A stretch of DNA of 64,000 nucleotides from Mariniblastus sp964414815 (GCA_964414815.1 CAYPXY010000006.1:62001-126000), one strand, 5' to 3'. Positions 19,401 through 28,749 are shown, numbered from the stretch's first letter. Program-made: numbers and translations. Notes: a model not told the origin generated them from the sequence alone.

Positions 19401-19656
19401 GCCGGCCCAAAGATTGTTGTCGCTGGCGGAGTTGAAACTGGAGGCCGCAGTCTGGCAGATTTCGTCGATGTATTTGCAAGACAAGTACTTTGTATTCAAG
19501 TTTCTGGATCGAAGCCGGTTTTCGCAATTGGCAAAGATGCGTCCGGTCATTCGTATCATTGACGATCAGACGGCCATGGTGACGCTGAAATCGACGAATT
19601 TCACGCCTGAGAAAGTGCTGTCGCTGGCAAAATCTCTCTTGCAAGCGAGTCCCTAG
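16408..19656 (+). CDS. mfd: Transcription-repair coupling factor Mfd
   Basis: Mfd removes RNA polymerase stalled at DNA lesions and recruits UvrA. The 1082-residue protein has all expected parts in order: UvrB-homology domains 1-2 (residues ~20-330), the polymerase-interacting domain near 430-500 (LNEGDLVVHLSHGIARYRGL), RecG-like helicase with Walker A GDVGFGKTE near 577-585 and DEEQ near 676-679 (IIDEEQRFGVEHK), the QLRGRVGR motif VI, the TRG-like region, and a C-terminal TRCF domain. Length is slightly short of the 1148 residues in E. coli, typical for many phyla. The start has no strong Shine-Dalgarno but the N-terminus is complete. Confidence 0.97.
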   Translation: MKELTSLPRVGRELLELPDALVQQAGFQACVASLKNQTPATFDSVWGSSCALLTTALAREFDHVLVVVEDTKQFDHLLEDLVTFHDREVERFPPTVQGLSSAVTVDLEFGDRIRLLKRLTDGEAGGIIVTTVGALLQPVPAAPSLSSSSRTIVAGDPVDVAELQSWLKQNGFRKKSVVEMPGEFSVRGTIVDLFAADWASPVRMELIDGEADSLREFDVGSQRSRSEIRDIELTVLPSITTQEKGSLFEFLPADTLVLLHEPAKLNEQAKRYIERSVRPDELFQWAQVNRQWARFPLASADSIAEGYAGHVYNLPFESLDGFYGDIGEVKIQVDRLGRTSAGEAIDVCVISPVDGELERVEEILGATSIASQGRLWLGLGSVHEGFRIRDPQMVVVSSDQIFNRTDLRRTGQRRLSKAIDSFLDLNEGDLVVHLSHGIARYRGLEMLSKDDELTEHLVLEFHGGTRMYVPAAKIDLVQKYIGATKSKPILAKIGGKTWGKQKAAVESAVMDLAAEMIELQAERNARPGIAFNQDSEWQLEFEHSFPYHETPDQLTAIEAIKEDMQTSRPMDRLLCGDVGFGKTELAMRAAFKAVESGYQVALLAPTTVLVEQHYKTFKERMAEFPLEIRKLSRFCERSELKESLEWMRTGKADIVIGTHRLVSKDVKFFNLGLAIIDEEQRFGVEHKERLKQVTSNVDVLTMSATPIPRTLHMSLVGVRNISNLETAPAERLAVETKVLRFNHELIRSAMLRELNRGGQIYFVHNRIGDIYQVCQQLEELVPEATYVVGHGQMEDGELELAMSEFVNQRADVLVATTIIESGLDIPNANTMFINMADRYGLSELHQLRGRVGRYKHQAYCYLLLQPHKHINPTAAKRLQAIETFAEMGAGFAISMRDLEIRGAGNLLGTQQSGHIATVGYELYCHMLEKAVRKLKHQPKRMTINVEVDLPISAYLPDEYIPDRRQKIDFYRRMTRIERFDQVEELGNELKDRFGQLPEPAQRLLSLAELKLEAAVWQISSMYLQDKYFVFKFLDRSRFSQLAKMRPVIRIIDDQTAMVTLKSTNFTPEKVLSLAKSLLQASP

Positions 19657-19725
19657 CCCGGCTATTTTTCGCGGAAAGTCTCTGTTGGCTGAGATAAGTT
19701 TGTTTTCGCTCCTACCTTCGTTGCC

Positions 19726-21204
19726 ATGATTTTCAAACGAAACCAAGTTGCCTTGAAATGGTTTGCTTCATTTCTGGTGCTGTTATCGGCCGCCAGCACA
19801 TCGATGGCTTGGCAAATTTCAGATACGGGTTCGCTCAAGCCAACGCGCGATCCCTATTTCAATCCCAAGCAGCAAGGGAGTCCCGCCGAGGCGGCTTCGC
19901 GTCATCAGGAGGGCAACTCGATTATCCGCACCGCCCATTCTCCTCCCGTGACCGCTCCCACGACGGAGGTTGTCGGTGATTTTGTGGCCGATCTGAGTCA
20001 GCTCCAACGAACCGTTCAAGCTGCGCCCCAAGGTTTTTCTCCCGTCACTCCAGCCGCTCATTTTCAAGCCGTAGAAACCAAAGAGTCATCCTTCACCCAG
20101 TCCCCTGAATCGTTTGGCGCGGCGCCCAAGGCCGAATTTCAAGCCAGTCTGCAAGATCGTGTTCCGGCCCATACCGTTTCGAGTTCGCAAGCTGTGGCCG
20201 CTCCATCGCCATCCACGAATCCGCTTGAGCCAACCCGTTTACTGGCGATGGTTGGTAACGAACCGATTTTTGTGGGCGACATGTTGTTTGAGCTGAATCA
20301 GATGCTCGACCGCCATTTGCCGAATGCTCCTCAATCGGTTCGTGATCGCGAGCTGACCAACGGAGTGGCCATGATGCTCGATAAGTACGTCGACTCGAAG
20401 CTGTTGTACATCGACACGCTTCGCAAGCTGCCTGAAGGGGTCGAACTCGACAAGATACTGGAACAGGCCGCCAAGGAATTTGATGACACGGCTCTGAAAG
20501 CGTTGATGGAAGGGGCTGGGATTCGGTCGGTGGCTGAGTTTGATGCGAAACTCCGCATGAATGGATCGAGCCTGAGAAAGATGCGGCAGACATGGAGTCG
20601 CGACCAACTCACTCGCTACTTTGTCGGACAGCAACTCGAGGTGGACAAGGAAGTGACTCATCGTGAACTCCTGGAGGAGTATAAGAAGCACCACTCCGAT
20701 TATGCCATTCCAGCGCGGGCGCGATGGGAGCAGATCATGGTCCGCACCGATCGGGCTGGCTCGCGAGCCGAGGCGGAACGGCAGCTCGTCGAGATGGGAA
20801 ACAAGCTGATCAACGGAGCGAATTTTGGCGCGATGGCCAAGAAAGGTTCGCACGGGTTCACGGCAGACAATGGCGGCCTCCATGACTGGACCACCAAGGG
20901 AGCATTGGCATCGAAGGTCTTGGATCAGGCAATCTTCTCGGAGCCGGTCGGCGAACTGAGCAACGTGATCGAAACGCCTGAAGGATTCCATATTATTCGG
21001 GTGATCGAGCGGACCGAGGCAACCTATGTACCGTTTGAAGATGCCCAAGGCGAAATCAAGGAACGGATTCTGGAAAATAAGCGGCAAGCAGAATTCAACA
21101 AGTACATCGAAAGGTTGCGAACCGAGATTCCGGTGGTCTATTATTCCGTTTCCGGTGAACCCGAGGAACGCAGCGCGAACCACGAAGGCCCGATGCGGCG
21201 GTGA
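19726..21204 (+). CDS. Exported parvulin-type peptidyl-prolyl isomerase (SurA/PrsA-like)
   Basis: The 492-residue protein has a signal peptide (cleavage near SMA-W, residue 28), a low-complexity Ser/Thr/Pro/Ala-rich linker to about residue 165, a SurA-type helical chaperone region (LLAMVGNEPIFVGDMLFELN onward), and one PpiC rotamase domain at about 310-405 (RARWEQIMVRT, GGLHDWTTKG, ETPEGFHIIRV). It should assist folding of secreted or outer-membrane proteins. Having one parvulin domain and a long N-terminal linker differs from E. coli SurA. It follows mfd by 69 bp and may be read from the same message. Confidence 0.9.
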   Translation: MIFKRNQVALKWFASFLVLLSAASTSMAWQISDTGSLKPTRDPYFNPKQQGSPAEAASRHQEGNSIIRTAHSPPVTAPTTEVVGDFVADLSQLQRTVQAAPQGFSPVTPAAHFQAVETKESSFTQSPESFGAAPKAEFQASLQDRVPAHTVSSSQAVAAPSPSTNPLEPTRLLAMVGNEPIFVGDMLFELNQMLDRHLPNAPQSVRDRELTNGVAMMLDKYVDSKLLYIDTLRKLPEGVELDKILEQAAKEFDDTALKALMEGAGIRSVAEFDAKLRMNGSSLRKMRQTWSRDQLTRYFVGQQLEVDKEVTHRELLEEYKKHHSDYAIPARARWEQIMVRTDRAGSRAEAERQLVEMGNKLINGANFGAMAKKGSHGFTADNGGLHDWTTKGALASKVLDQAIFSEPVGELSNVIETPEGFHIIRVIERTEATYVPFEDAQGEIKERILENKRQAEFNKYIERLRTEIPVVYYSVSGEPEERSANHEGPMRR

Positions 21205-21575
21205 GCTAACAGTAGGCGACTTGTAGATGAAGTCTATCTCAAGAAACGCCGTTTCCAATCACGCAACCCTGGTTAAATCTACGGATTGTCTTGACTTTTC
21301 CGTTGGAAATGGCGGCCTGTCCGACGACGCGGGTCGTTGAGCAAAATCCTCGGCAGAATCTTGAACGCCGAGTTTCCGAACGCACAAAAAACCGTTACAC
21401 TGGTTCCGTCACACGGGTCAGTTTGCATGGGCTGGGGCGGCTGGCCGGACATAGATAGCCCCATTTTTAGACGGGATAGCTTCAGGCGATTGCTTCAGGT
21501 GAAAACGCCCGAGCGGTCGTTCTATATTACTGCGGCCTTAGTTTAACTGCCAGAAAGTTTCATCGGGAATCGTTC
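21205..21575. other. Intergenic region upstream of citrate synthase
   Basis: A 371-bp stretch without a convincing open frame or hairpin. It presumably carries the gltA promoter. No distinct regulatory site was recognised. Confidence 0.4.
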
Positions 21576-22862
21576 ATGACGAAATCTGCCAAACTTGTTT
21601 ACGACAACCAGGAACTCGAACTTCCCATCGTGGAGGGTTCTGAACAAGAGCGGTCCATTGACATCAGTCAACTCCGCAAAGCCACCGGTTTGATCACGCT
21701 TGATGACGGCTACGTCAATACGGGAGCGACCACGAGTGCCATTACTTTTCTCGATGGCGAGCGAGGTATTTTGCGGTATCGCGGCTATCCGATCGAGCAG
21801 TTGACCGAACATTGCGACTTCCTCGGGGTCTGCTATTTGTTGATCTACGGCGAGTTGCCCAATACCGAACAGCTCGCCACATTCAAGACGGACATCATGC
21901 GGCATACCATGCTGCACGAAGATATGCGGTTGTTCTACAACGGATTTCCGCGGGATGCTCACCCGATGGCGATTCTGTCGAGTGTGGTGGGAGCGATGTC
22001 GACGTTCTATCAGGATTCGCTCGACCCGAACAATCCGGAACATGTCGATCGCTCCATCCGCCGCTTGATCGCCAAGTTACCGACGATTGCCGCGTATAGT
22101 CACAGCAAGTCCAAGGGAATGCCTTTTGCGTATCCGCAGAATGATCTGAACTACTGCGAGAATTTCCTTCAGATGATGTTCTCGATCCCTTGCGAACCGT
22201 ACGTCATCAATCCGACGTTCGTGCGAGCGCTCAATATGTTGTTGATCGTGCATGCTGATCACGAACAGAACTGCAGCACTTCGACGGTGCGGATGGTGGG
22301 TTCGTCCAACGCGAATTTGTTTGCATCGATTTCTGCGGGCATTTGTGCTTTGTGGGGACCGTTGCATGGCGGTGCGAACGAAGCGGTCGTGCAGATGCTC
22401 AATCGCATCAAGAATGATGGCGGCGACGTTGACAAGTATGTCAAAATGGCCAAGGACAAGGACAGCAGTTTCCGCTTGATGGGATTTGGGCATCGCGTTT
22501 ACAAGAACTTTGATCCGCGGGCCACACTGATCAAACAAGCCTGCGATGATTTGCTCGAAGAATTGAACCTTGACGATCCGCTGTTCGGCATCGCCCAGCA
22601 GCTTGAAAAGGTGGCACTGGAAGATGAATATTTTGTCGAGCGGAAGCTGTATCCCAACGTGGACTTCTATTCGGGTGTGATCTACCGAGCGATGGGCATT
22701 CCGCTGGAGATGTTTACCGTACTCTTTGCGATGGGGCGGTTGCCCGGCTGGATTGCTCACTGGAAAGAGTTTCATCAAAACAAGAACAAAAAAATCGGTC
22801 GTCCTCGCCAAATTTATGTCGGAAAAACGGAACGACAATTTGTGCCGATTGCCAAGAGATAA
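21576..22862 (+). CDS. gltA: Citrate synthase, type II
   Basis: Condenses oxaloacetate and acetyl-CoA at the head of the TCA cycle. The 428-residue length and sequence match hexameric GltA-type enzymes. Catalytic residues are visible as H264 (GPLHGGANEAV), H306 (GFGHRVYKNFDPRA) and D365 (VDFYSGVIYRAMG). The N-terminal domain YVNTGATTSAITFLDGERG and GILRYRGYPIEQL are typical. It stands alone with about 370 bp of free DNA upstream and a short GNRA-capped hairpin downstream. 2-Methylcitrate synthase is less likely because of the longer N-terminal domain. Confidence 0.96.
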   Translation: MTKSAKLVYDNQELELPIVEGSEQERSIDISQLRKATGLITLDDGYVNTGATTSAITFLDGERGILRYRGYPIEQLTEHCDFLGVCYLLIYGELPNTEQLATFKTDIMRHTMLHEDMRLFYNGFPRDAHPMAILSSVVGAMSTFYQDSLDPNNPEHVDRSIRRLIAKLPTIAAYSHSKSKGMPFAYPQNDLNYCENFLQMMFSIPCEPYVINPTFVRALNMLLIVHADHEQNCSTSTVRMVGSSNANLFASISAGICALWGPLHGGANEAVVQMLNRIKNDGGDVDKYVKMAKDKDSSFRLMGFGHRVYKNFDPRATLIKQACDDLLEELNLDDPLFGIAQQLEKVALEDEYFVERKLYPNVDFYSGVIYRAMGIPLEMFTVLFAMGRLPGWIAHWKEFHQNKNKKIGRPRQIYVGKTERQFVPIAKR

Positions 22863-22883
22863 CGTATTCGCTTTGTAAGCCTC

Positions 22884-22899
22884 CTCAGGGCAACCTGAG
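22884..22899 (+). terminator. Short GCAA-capped hairpin after gltA (possible terminator or processing site)
   Basis: CTCAGG-GCAA-CCTGAG is a perfect 6-bp stem with a stable GNRA tetraloop, 21 bp past the gltA stop. There is no T tract, so intrinsic termination is doubtful; it may protect the 3' end. Confidence 0.4.
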
Positions 22900-22943
22900 T
22901 CGCCAAAACTTCACCCATCATTTATTTAATTCGGGAGTTTTTT

Positions 22944-24665
22944 GTGGAATCCATTTTGAGCAGTCCTTTCACTCCAGCGATCATTGGCGTTCCATTGGTC
23001 ATCGCCTGGATCGCGTTCGTTTACTTCGTCAATCGATCGACTCACCCCAAGGTGTTGTTTTCACTGTTCATGGTGGAGCTGTGGGAGCGATTTAGTTACT
23101 ACGGAATGCGTGCGTTCCTGGTACTGTATCTGTCCAGTTTGCTCGTTACAGGAGGGTTGGGATTTGAGGACTCCCATGCAAACGGTATTTATGCGGCGTA
23201 CGGGGCGCTGGTTTACTTGACCCCGATTCTGGGAGGTTATTTGGCCGACCGATTTTGGGGGGCGAGGAAAGCGATTATTTGGGGCGCGATTCTGATGGCG
23301 GCGGGTCAGTTTACTTTGGCCGGCGGCGCCTATGTGAGGGAAACTCTCAGCCAGCAACAGCAGCAATTTGTTGACGGCAAGGAGGATTACATCAAGCAGA
23401 AAATGGACGGCGGCTTGACGGAGGCGGATGCCAAAAAAGCGTTCGTCGAGGAAGGCCGTAAACTCGAACCCACTCGAAATTCGACCCGGCAAACCCTACT
23501 GTTTCTTGGGCTGTCATTGCTGACGCTGGGCAATGGTTTCTTCAAGCCAAACATCTCGAGCATGATCGGAAAATTCTATCAACCAGGTGATGCCCGACGA
23601 GACGGGGCGTTCACGATTTTCTATATGGGGATCAACATTGGTGCGTTTATTGCGCCGCTGGTCTGTGGGACGCTGGCCGAGACCGTCGACTGGTATTTGG
23701 GTTTCCTTGTCGCCGGGATTGGGATGATCGTGGGATTGTTGTTCTTTTTGTACACCTACAAAATCGGCTTGCTGGAAGATAAATCGGACCCACCGCCGGC
23801 TCCTGTGAATGGTCATCGCATCTTTGGCCTTTCTGCCGATATGTCCATTTTGGTGGGAAGTCTGCTGCTGTTGCCCTTTCTGAGTTTTCTGATTCTCAAC
23901 AACTACATCATGGACTATCTGTTGACCCCGATTTGTGTCCTGGTGATCGCTTATTTGATCTGGCTCTCCTTCCAGCACGAATTGATCGACCGGAATCGAA
24001 TGTGGGTGATTGTCGTGCTGTTGCTGTTCGTGACGGTGTTCTGGGCATTCTTTGAACTGGCCGGTGGTGCACTGAATATTTTCACGGATAAAAACGTCAA
24101 GAAGGAATTATTCGGGATGACGTTGAAAGCCAGTCAGTTCCAGGCATTGAACGCTCTGTTCATCATGATTTTCGCGCCGATCTTCTCCTATATGTGGTTG
24201 AAAATGGCGGCCAAGAACATTGAACCCAGTTCTCCGGTCAAGTTCTCGATTGCGTTGGGATTGCTGGGAACGGGATTCTTCCTGTTGTTGCCCGGAAAAT
24301 CCATGGCTGGCAACGAGGCCATGATTCCGGCGATTTTCATCGTGGCCCTCTATCTGGCCCATACATTGGGTGAACTGGCATTGTCCCCTGTCGGGTTGTC
24401 ACTGGTGACCAAACTGGCGCCGGCTAAAATCGGCGGATTGATGATGGGCTGCTGGTTCCTGTCGTCTTCGTTCGCTCACCAGGCCGGTAAGTGGATCGGA
24501 CAATTGATGTTCGATGAGAAGAAAATGAAAGGCATGAGCGCCGCCGAAAGCCTCGATGCGTCCATGGCGGTGCTGACCAATGTCGGCATGTTTGCCATCG
24601 GTTCGGCGGTCATCCTGCTGATCCTGTCACCCCTGCTTAAACGTTGGATGCACGGTGTGAAGTAA
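22944..24665 (+). CDS. POT/PTR2-family proton-dependent peptide transporter
   Basis: A 573-residue inner-membrane MFS transporter. The family hallmark ExxERFxYYG appears early (ELWERFSYYGMRAF), followed by about 12-14 predicted membrane helices, GFFKPNISSMIGKFY (the PTR2 signature region) and FYMGINIGAF. These transporters import di- and tripeptides with protons. An unusual soluble insertion (EDYIKQKMDGGLTEADAKKA) sits after helix 3-4. Translation starts at GTG 22944 with GGGAG upstream. The gene follows gltA by 81 bp. Confidence 0.93.
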   Translation: MESILSSPFTPAIIGVPLVIAWIAFVYFVNRSTHPKVLFSLFMVELWERFSYYGMRAFLVLYLSSLLVTGGLGFEDSHANGIYAAYGALVYLTPILGGYLADRFWGARKAIIWGAILMAAGQFTLAGGAYVRETLSQQQQQFVDGKEDYIKQKMDGGLTEADAKKAFVEEGRKLEPTRNSTRQTLLFLGLSLLTLGNGFFKPNISSMIGKFYQPGDARRDGAFTIFYMGINIGAFIAPLVCGTLAETVDWYLGFLVAGIGMIVGLLFFLYTYKIGLLEDKSDPPPAPVNGHRIFGLSADMSILVGSLLLLPFLSFLILNNYIMDYLLTPICVLVIAYLIWLSFQHELIDRNRMWVIVVLLLFVTVFWAFFELAGGALNIFTDKNVKKELFGMTLKASQFQALNALFIMIFAPIFSYMWLKMAAKNIEPSSPVKFSIALGLLGTGFFLLLPGKSMAGNEAMIPAIFIVALYLAHTLGELALSPVGLSLVTKLAPAKIGGLMMGCWFLSSSFAHQAGKWIGQLMFDEKKMKGMSAAESLDASMAVLTNVGMFAIGSAVILLILSPLLKRWMHGVK

Positions 24666-24715
24666 ATCTGCGTTGGCGCAGATCCGGTATTCACCCAAGG
24701 TGATGCCGGATCTGC
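24666..24715 (+). terminator. Overlapping stem-loops after the POT transporter gene
   Basis: Two mutually exclusive hairpins share bases: ATCTGCG-TTGG-CGCAGAT (24666-24683) and a 10-bp perfect stem GCAGATCCGG/CCGGATCTGC (24678-24687 with 24706-24715), whose loop also contains TCACC/GGTGA pairing. There is no T run, so it may be a Rho-type or attenuating structure. Confidence 0.5.
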
Positions 24716-24779
24716 GGTGGCGGACGCCAACACTACGGTGATCCATGAATTTCGTGTGCGGACTTCCTATCGTTCTTAA

Positions 24780-25760
24780 ATGGATGAACACAATTTAGCC
24801 ACTCCCCACAACAACCTTTTCCGGTTCGGCCTGTCGCATCTACCTGCAGCACGCAGTTTGCTGGAAATGCAATTATCGGCAGAGCAGTTGAGGCTTGTAA
24901 AACTCGAAACGCTGAAGCTTGAGTCAGGGAGTTTTGTGGATGCGAATCTGAGAGAAAAATTCTCGGATCTCTTGTGGTCTGCTCAGGTAACGGATGATTC
25001 CGACGGGGTGGAACGAAATGTCTTGTTCTATTTTCTGATGGAGCACAAAAGTGACGAAGATCCGCTGACGATATTGCAACTTCTTTCGTACAAGACACGT
25101 ATTTGGGAGAAGCAGCGAAGAGATGGTGTCCCGCTGAGCCCCATTATTCCCATCGTCGTTTATCACGGCGACCGACCGTGGATCGGACCTCAACGATTTG
25201 AGGAACTGGTTTCATTACCGTCTGCTTTTGACCAACACCAGCTCAAATTTGGATTTTCGCTGATCGATTTGAGTCAAATGTCCGATTCGGAAATCGTTGG
25301 CCATCCGATTTTGCAAAGCACGTTGAAGTTGCTAAAATATGGGAGAGGTAATCAACTAGAAGACAAGTTGCCAGAGATCGTCAGTTTGGTCGGTCGCGCG
25401 TCGCAATCGATCATTGTTAGCGAGTGGTCTGTAGCGATTAGGGTTTATATTATGAATGTGAACAAGTCGACCGATTTAAACATGTTGGACCGTGTTATTG
25501 CTGGTATTCTTTCGACCCAAATTGAACCTGGATCGCTCAGCGACCAGCTGCTGAAGCAAGGTCGTCGGGAAGGTTTGCAAGAGGGAATCGAGAAGGGAAT
25601 CGAGAAGGGAATTGAGAAGGGGATTTTGGCCGGCAAAGTCCAGACATTGCAAGAGTTGCTTGGCGACCCGGTTGCGGATGTCGACACACTATCCGCAAAA
25701 TCATCGACCGAGCTTAACCAGTTGATTGTTCAACTTCAAAATCGACTACGAGATCGCTAA
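24780..25760 (+). CDS. Rpn/PD-(D/E)XK-family putative transposase-nuclease
   Basis: A 326-residue protein of the Rpn (recombination-promoting nuclease, Transposase_31) family. The N-terminal PD-(D/E)XK core is visible as LREKFSDLLWSAQ with the first Asp, then FYFLMEHKSDED containing the E-x-K pair, then LSYKTRIWEKQ and IPIVVYHGDRPW. The C-terminus has a GIEKGIEKGIEKGI segment encoded by three 12-bp tandem repeats (GGGAATCGAGAA, 25583-25618), a variable hallmark of this family. Members cut DNA and promote RecA-independent recombination. There are no flanking inverted repeats, so it is a lone gene and not an intact element. Confidence 0.85.
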   Translation: MDEHNLATPHNNLFRFGLSHLPAARSLLEMQLSAEQLRLVKLETLKLESGSFVDANLREKFSDLLWSAQVTDDSDGVERNVLFYFLMEHKSDEDPLTILQLLSYKTRIWEKQRRDGVPLSPIIPIVVYHGDRPWIGPQRFEELVSLPSAFDQHQLKFGFSLIDLSQMSDSEIVGHPILQSTLKLLKYGRGNQLEDKLPEIVSLVGRASQSIIVSEWSVAIRVYIMNVNKSTDLNMLDRVIAGILSTQIEPGSLSDQLLKQGRREGLQEGIEKGIEKGIEKGILAGKVQTLQELLGDPVADVDTLSAKSSTELNQLIVQLQNRLRDR

Positions 25761-25992
25761 TTTCATCCGGTTGAGTCAATTCTTGTAAGGCGACCGGCGA
25801 AATCATACCTGAATGAGTCGTGTAAACTCATTTGAAGAACGATAGGTATGAAATCGAAAAAAGTTAAGAAAGCAGGTGAAATTATGTAAATTCCGGGCAT
25901 CTTGAACGCCCGTTGAGTTATTTTGATAGGGAACGCATTTTCAGCGTGCGATTTTGTTTCTCGGATTTGACGACTTGCCAAACTCAATCAAC

Positions 25993-28749
25993 ATGCCCCA
26001 CAACCGACAACGTACTGTGCAATCCACTTCCATCTCCTCGTTGAAGCATCCAGTTATTTCAGGTTTCTTGCTGTTGCTACTGGGTTGTTTCAGTTTCCTG
26101 TCCGCCGTAGCGTCGGCGCAAACTGAGGTTGCGGAACGAGAGTCCGAAACTCGGCCGAACCAACATGACTTGCCCACACAATTCTGGCCGCAGGAGGTTG
26201 AGTTCGATGCTTCCATCCCGACCCCCAAGCAATTTTTCGGATTTGATCTTGGCGTTCGGCATCTTCGGCACGATCAGGTGGTCGCCTATTTGAAAACACT
26301 GGCGGCCGCTTCGGATCGGATCAAACTGGAACCGTACGGTGAATCTCATGGATTTCGGCCGTTGCTGTTGTTGACCATTACCTCTCCCGAAAACCATGAA
26401 AACCTCAAACACATTCAGAGCGTCCATCGCCAGTTAGCCAATCCGGAACGCTCGGCTCGGGTGGATATCGAATCCCTGCCTGCCGTGATCAACATGGGGT
26501 ATGGGGTACATGGCGACGAGCCCAGCGCAACACACTGCGCGGTGCTGGTGGCCTACTACCTGGCCGCCGCCCAGGGAGACGACATCGATCACATGTTGGA
26601 GTCGAACGTGATTCTGCTCGATCCAGCGCTCAATCCGGACGGCTTCGACCGATTTTCAAATTGGGCCAATATGTATCGCGGCCGAACGGTGAATGCCAAT
26701 CCCGCACACGCCGAGCATCAACAGAGTTGGCATCGAGGACGAACCAACTATTATTGGTTTGACCTCAATCGCGACTGGCTGCCCCTGGTGCATCCGGAAA
26801 GTCAGGGGCGCATGAAATGGTATCACACCTGGAAACCCAATGTCGTACTCGACTATCACGAAATGGGCACGAATGATACCTATTTCTTCCAGCCTGGTAT
26901 CCCACGCCGCAATCATCCGCTGACGCCCGGTAAAAATCACGATCTGACGGCTGCCATCGCCCGGTACCACGCCAAACGTTTTGACCAACGCAAAACGCTG
27001 TACTACTCTCAGGAGATGTTCGACGATTTCTATATGGGGAAAGGTTCTTCCTATCCCGATCTGCACGGCGGAGTCGGAATTCTATTCGAACAGGCAAGCT
27101 CGCGTGGTCATTTGCAGGAAAGCGAAAATGGTTTGCTCAGTTTTCCCGCCACGATTCGTAATCAATTCTCCACTTCGCTTTCGAGTCTCGAAGCGACCAC
27201 TGCCATGCGACAGGAGTTACTCGAATATAAGCGATGGTTTTATCGATCGTCCCTGGATCAAGCATTGCAGGATGAGGTGGGCGTTCACGTTTTCGTCGCC
27301 AACGGAAATGAAAGTCGTCTCAACGCGTTGGCTCGACTGTTCAAACAACACGATATCACCTGCTATCGCTTCAAGGAACGCTATCCATTCGCCGAATTCG
27401 AATTTGATCCGCAGTCTTCGCTGGTCGTTCCCGTTGAGCAGGCGGAGTACCGATACCTGCAGTCGATGATCGAGAAGCGAACCGAATTTGAAGACAATGC
27501 CTTTTATGATATTTCCGCCTGGTCAATTCCGCTGGCCTTTGATGTTGAGCATTTCGAACTGCCCCGCGATGTCGACTCGAGCCTGCTGGACCGTTTTGTT
27601 CCGAATCGATATTCGGGTGCGGAATTCAATGGTTCGGACAAGGATGTGGCCTACCTGATCGACTGGCGCGATGATGCGGCCCCGAAGTGGCTCTATCAAG
27701 CTCTATCGGCCGGCCTGGTGGTCAAGGTGGCCACTCGTCCGGTGACGGTGATCGAGCAAGATCGGCAACACGATTTTGGCTTCGGTACGCTGATGATTCC
27801 GCTGGGGGTCGAAGCGAACCGCCCGAACCTGGTTCGACGTTGGTTGCATCAAGCAACTCGGCAGGGCTTGCGCGTGGTGCCCGTCACCACTGGCTTGACC
27901 GCTGGCGAAGGCATGGACCTTGGCAGTAATCTCTTTCGTGTCGTTCGCAAGCCCGAAGTGGCGCTGGTGGTTGAGGGGCGTGTCAACGCTTATGAAGCGG
28001 GCGAAGTCTGGCACGCACTTGATACTCAAATCGAGATGCCGGTCACGCTGCTCAAAGGTGGCAGCATTGGGTCACTCAGTCGCTACAACAGTCTGATTCT
28101 GGTTAGTGGCCGCTATGATGCGTCGTCCTCCATTGAAACTTGGGTGCGCGATGGAGGAACGCTGATCGCCACGGGTTCAGCGGTTAACTTTGCGGCGTCG
28201 ATGCTCAACCGGTCAACGGAAACTGAAGGAGGGCGCCCACGATCCGCTGATACGGAAGCGGATTCTGAAGACAAGTCATCCGTCCAACGAAGATTTATTG
28301 ATGCTCGCCCCGAGCGGGCACTTCGGCAGATCAGCGGCGCGATTTTCAATGCCCGAATTGATCGGACGCATCCCTTGTTCTATGGCTATGAACGCGATTC
28401 GCTGCCCGTTTTCCGCAATAGCACCCGATCCGTGCGAAAATCGAGCTCGCCGTACGGCAATCCGCTGGTTTACGACGCCGAGGAGGAGTTGCTGCTGGCT
28501 GGCTATGCCTCTCAAGACAATTTGAAAAAAATGGCGGGCCAGCCGGGACTCACCATTCATTCTCTGGGACGAGGTCGGATCATTCTGATGAACGACAATC
28601 CGAATTTCCGTGGTTACTGGTTGGGTACTCAGAGAGCATTCTTCAATGCGATTTTCTTTGGCCAGTTGACCAATCCTCCCGCCGGGCCAGAAGAACTGGT
28701 CTCGCCCGAGCCAGAAGATGAAGCGGAACTGGAAGAGAGTATCGAGTGA
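25993..28749 (+). CDS. Secreted M14-family zinc carboxypeptidase, multidomain
   Basis: The 918-residue protein has a signal peptide (hydrophobic LLLLLGCFSFL core, cleavage near ASA-Q). The M14 catalytic domain occupies residues ~75-400: Zn ligands H173 and E176 in GVHGDEPS, third ligand H289 in YHEMG, substrate-binding DLNRDW, and catalytic Glu366 in GILFEQASSRG. The remaining ~500 residues include a class-I-amidotransferase-like Rossmann segment (LVSGRYDASSSIETWVRDGG) and an acidic C-terminus. It should trim peptides outside the cytoplasm, fitting the nearby peptide transporter and HExxH peptidase. ATG 25993 is chosen; a TTG at 25954 is possible. No good ribosome site is seen. Confidence 0.9.
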   Translation: MPHNRQRTVQSTSISSLKHPVISGFLLLLLGCFSFLSAVASAQTEVAERESETRPNQHDLPTQFWPQEVEFDASIPTPKQFFGFDLGVRHLRHDQVVAYLKTLAAASDRIKLEPYGESHGFRPLLLLTITSPENHENLKHIQSVHRQLANPERSARVDIESLPAVINMGYGVHGDEPSATHCAVLVAYYLAAAQGDDIDHMLESNVILLDPALNPDGFDRFSNWANMYRGRTVNANPAHAEHQQSWHRGRTNYYWFDLNRDWLPLVHPESQGRMKWYHTWKPNVVLDYHEMGTNDTYFFQPGIPRRNHPLTPGKNHDLTAAIARYHAKRFDQRKTLYYSQEMFDDFYMGKGSSYPDLHGGVGILFEQASSRGHLQESENGLLSFPATIRNQFSTSLSSLEATTAMRQELLEYKRWFYRSSLDQALQDEVGVHVFVANGNESRLNALARLFKQHDITCYRFKERYPFAEFEFDPQSSLVVPVEQAEYRYLQSMIEKRTEFEDNAFYDISAWSIPLAFDVEHFELPRDVDSSLLDRFVPNRYSGAEFNGSDKDVAYLIDWRDDAAPKWLYQALSAGLVVKVATRPVTVIEQDRQHDFGFGTLMIPLGVEANRPNLVRRWLHQATRQGLRVVPVTTGLTAGEGMDLGSNLFRVVRKPEVALVVEGRVNAYEAGEVWHALDTQIEMPVTLLKGGSIGSLSRYNSLILVSGRYDASSSIETWVRDGGTLIATGSAVNFAASMLNRSTETEGGRPRSADTEADSEDKSSVQRRFIDARPERALRQISGAIFNARIDRTHPLFYGYERDSLPVFRNSTRSVRKSSSPYGNPLVYDAEEELLLAGYASQDNLKKMAGQPGLTIHSLGRGRIILMNDNPNFRGYWLGTQRAFFNAIFFGQLTNPPAGPEELVSPEPEDEAELEESIE

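Noticed and set aside
24780..25760. Complete insertion sequence around the Rpn gene
   Set aside because: No terminal inverted repeats or target duplications were seen on either side.
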